Assembly (NCBI GenBank): GCA_022414725.1
Contig: CM039462.1
Location: 121,096,209 to 121,160,208, forward strand
Reading direction: 5' to 3'
DNA length: 64,000 nucleotides
From: Microglena sp. YARC
Taxonomy: Eukaryota; Chlorophyta; Chlorophyceae; Chlamydomonadales; Chlamydomonadaceae
Shown: positions 63,581 through 64,000 of the stretch, piece by piece
Layout: each line of letters begins with the position of its first letter
How positions within the stretch are numbered: the stretch's first letter is position 1
Program-made: the position numbers and the translations under genes
The notes under the pieces: model-generated
Databases searched by the model: none
The model's input: the letters and a program-made list of their open reading frames with translations, nothing else
Told to the model about the DNA's origin: nothing

Positions 63581-64000
63581 CTGCAAGTCCAAGTGGTGGG
63601 GCGGGATAAAGGGTGTCTATTGATAAGACTATTTTGTATAAGTAAGTAAGCGGGAGGGTGCTGAAACAAAACACCACCTGATGGAGCAGAAAAAATAAAT
63701 ATTTATGAAAGGGGGGGGGGGGGGGGGGGGGGGGACTGACCCCATGAAATTAACTGTTAAGTTAGCTCATCTAACAGCAAATGATCTCCTCTTTCACATT
63801 ACGTCAGCCAACCCCCATTATATTGAGTGGAACCAGAGAAAACATAACATTTCAGCTTCCCATAGCCAGGCCATAGTCAGCCAGCCAAGTTGGGTGGTCT
63901 CATTGGAGTGCTGAAAACCAGTCAAGATCATGACAAGGTAGTACACTGAGCATGTTGCATATCTTTAGAGACAACAACTTTGAATGGCAAGTCAACAACC
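63581..64000. other. upstream intron of the carboxypeptidase gene
   Basis: A ~24-nt G run at 63711-63734 and otherwise unremarkable DNA; no exon with the S10 Ser motif is visible. Confidence 0.6.

Overview
This is nuclear eukaryotic DNA: coding sequence is split into short exons with GT-AG introns, exon phases chain correctly over tens of kilobases, and the rest is introns, tandem repeats, foldback elements and LINE/SINE copies. A microalga or other plant-like protist is my low-confidence guess, based on a carboxypeptidase-like gene beside SET and CaMK-type kinase genes and a LINE combining an RNase H domain with a restriction-like endonuclease domain. There is no operon structure and no CRISPR array.

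Layout. 744-11411 (+): 3' part of a SET-domain (SMYD-like) gene, six exons seen. 11412-15684: foldback elements and two small unassigned ORFs. 15685-26983 (+): CaMK-like Ser/Thr kinase, eight exons, interrupted by a 1000-N gap (20501-21500) whose two flanks are near-duplicates; exons between the gap and about 24.8 kb carry frame-breaking indels. 28410-32902: 5'-truncated LINE with target-site duplication, RNase H and endonuclease remnants and a 151-bp tandem array. 33-41 kb: a foldback hairpin, a small membrane-protein exon (-), a LINE fragment and a two-exon His-rich gene (-, 38700-40899). 41277-43650: decaying 17-residue repeat ORFs (+). 48258-63580 (-): 3' part of a serine-carboxypeptidase-like (S10) gene, eight exons seen, containing the catalytic Asp and His motifs; the catalytic Ser exon would lie beyond the right end of the window.

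The main result is one rule shared by the three large genes. Introns contain tandem arrays made from the edges of neighbouring exons. Copies of 'acceptor + exon head' lie only in the upstream intron, and copies of 'exon tail + donor' lie only in the downstream intron. I find about 17 such arrays or single copies. Several exons, notably SET exons 2 and 3 and carboxypeptidase exon S5, have them on both sides. Phase-consistent splicing requires the splice site next to the intact exon body (last acceptor, first donor), so the decoy sites must be ignored or used for alternative isoforms.

Mobile DNA is dense. There are several foldback (MITE) families with CACTG/CAGTG-type or GGGA-type ends; some copies have 8-bp target duplications (hAT-like), one of them perfect. 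There is a tRNA-derived SINE family with 11-14 bp duplications, and a LINE family with an (AATTTC)n tail, including a 41-bp stub flanked by a 15-bp duplication.
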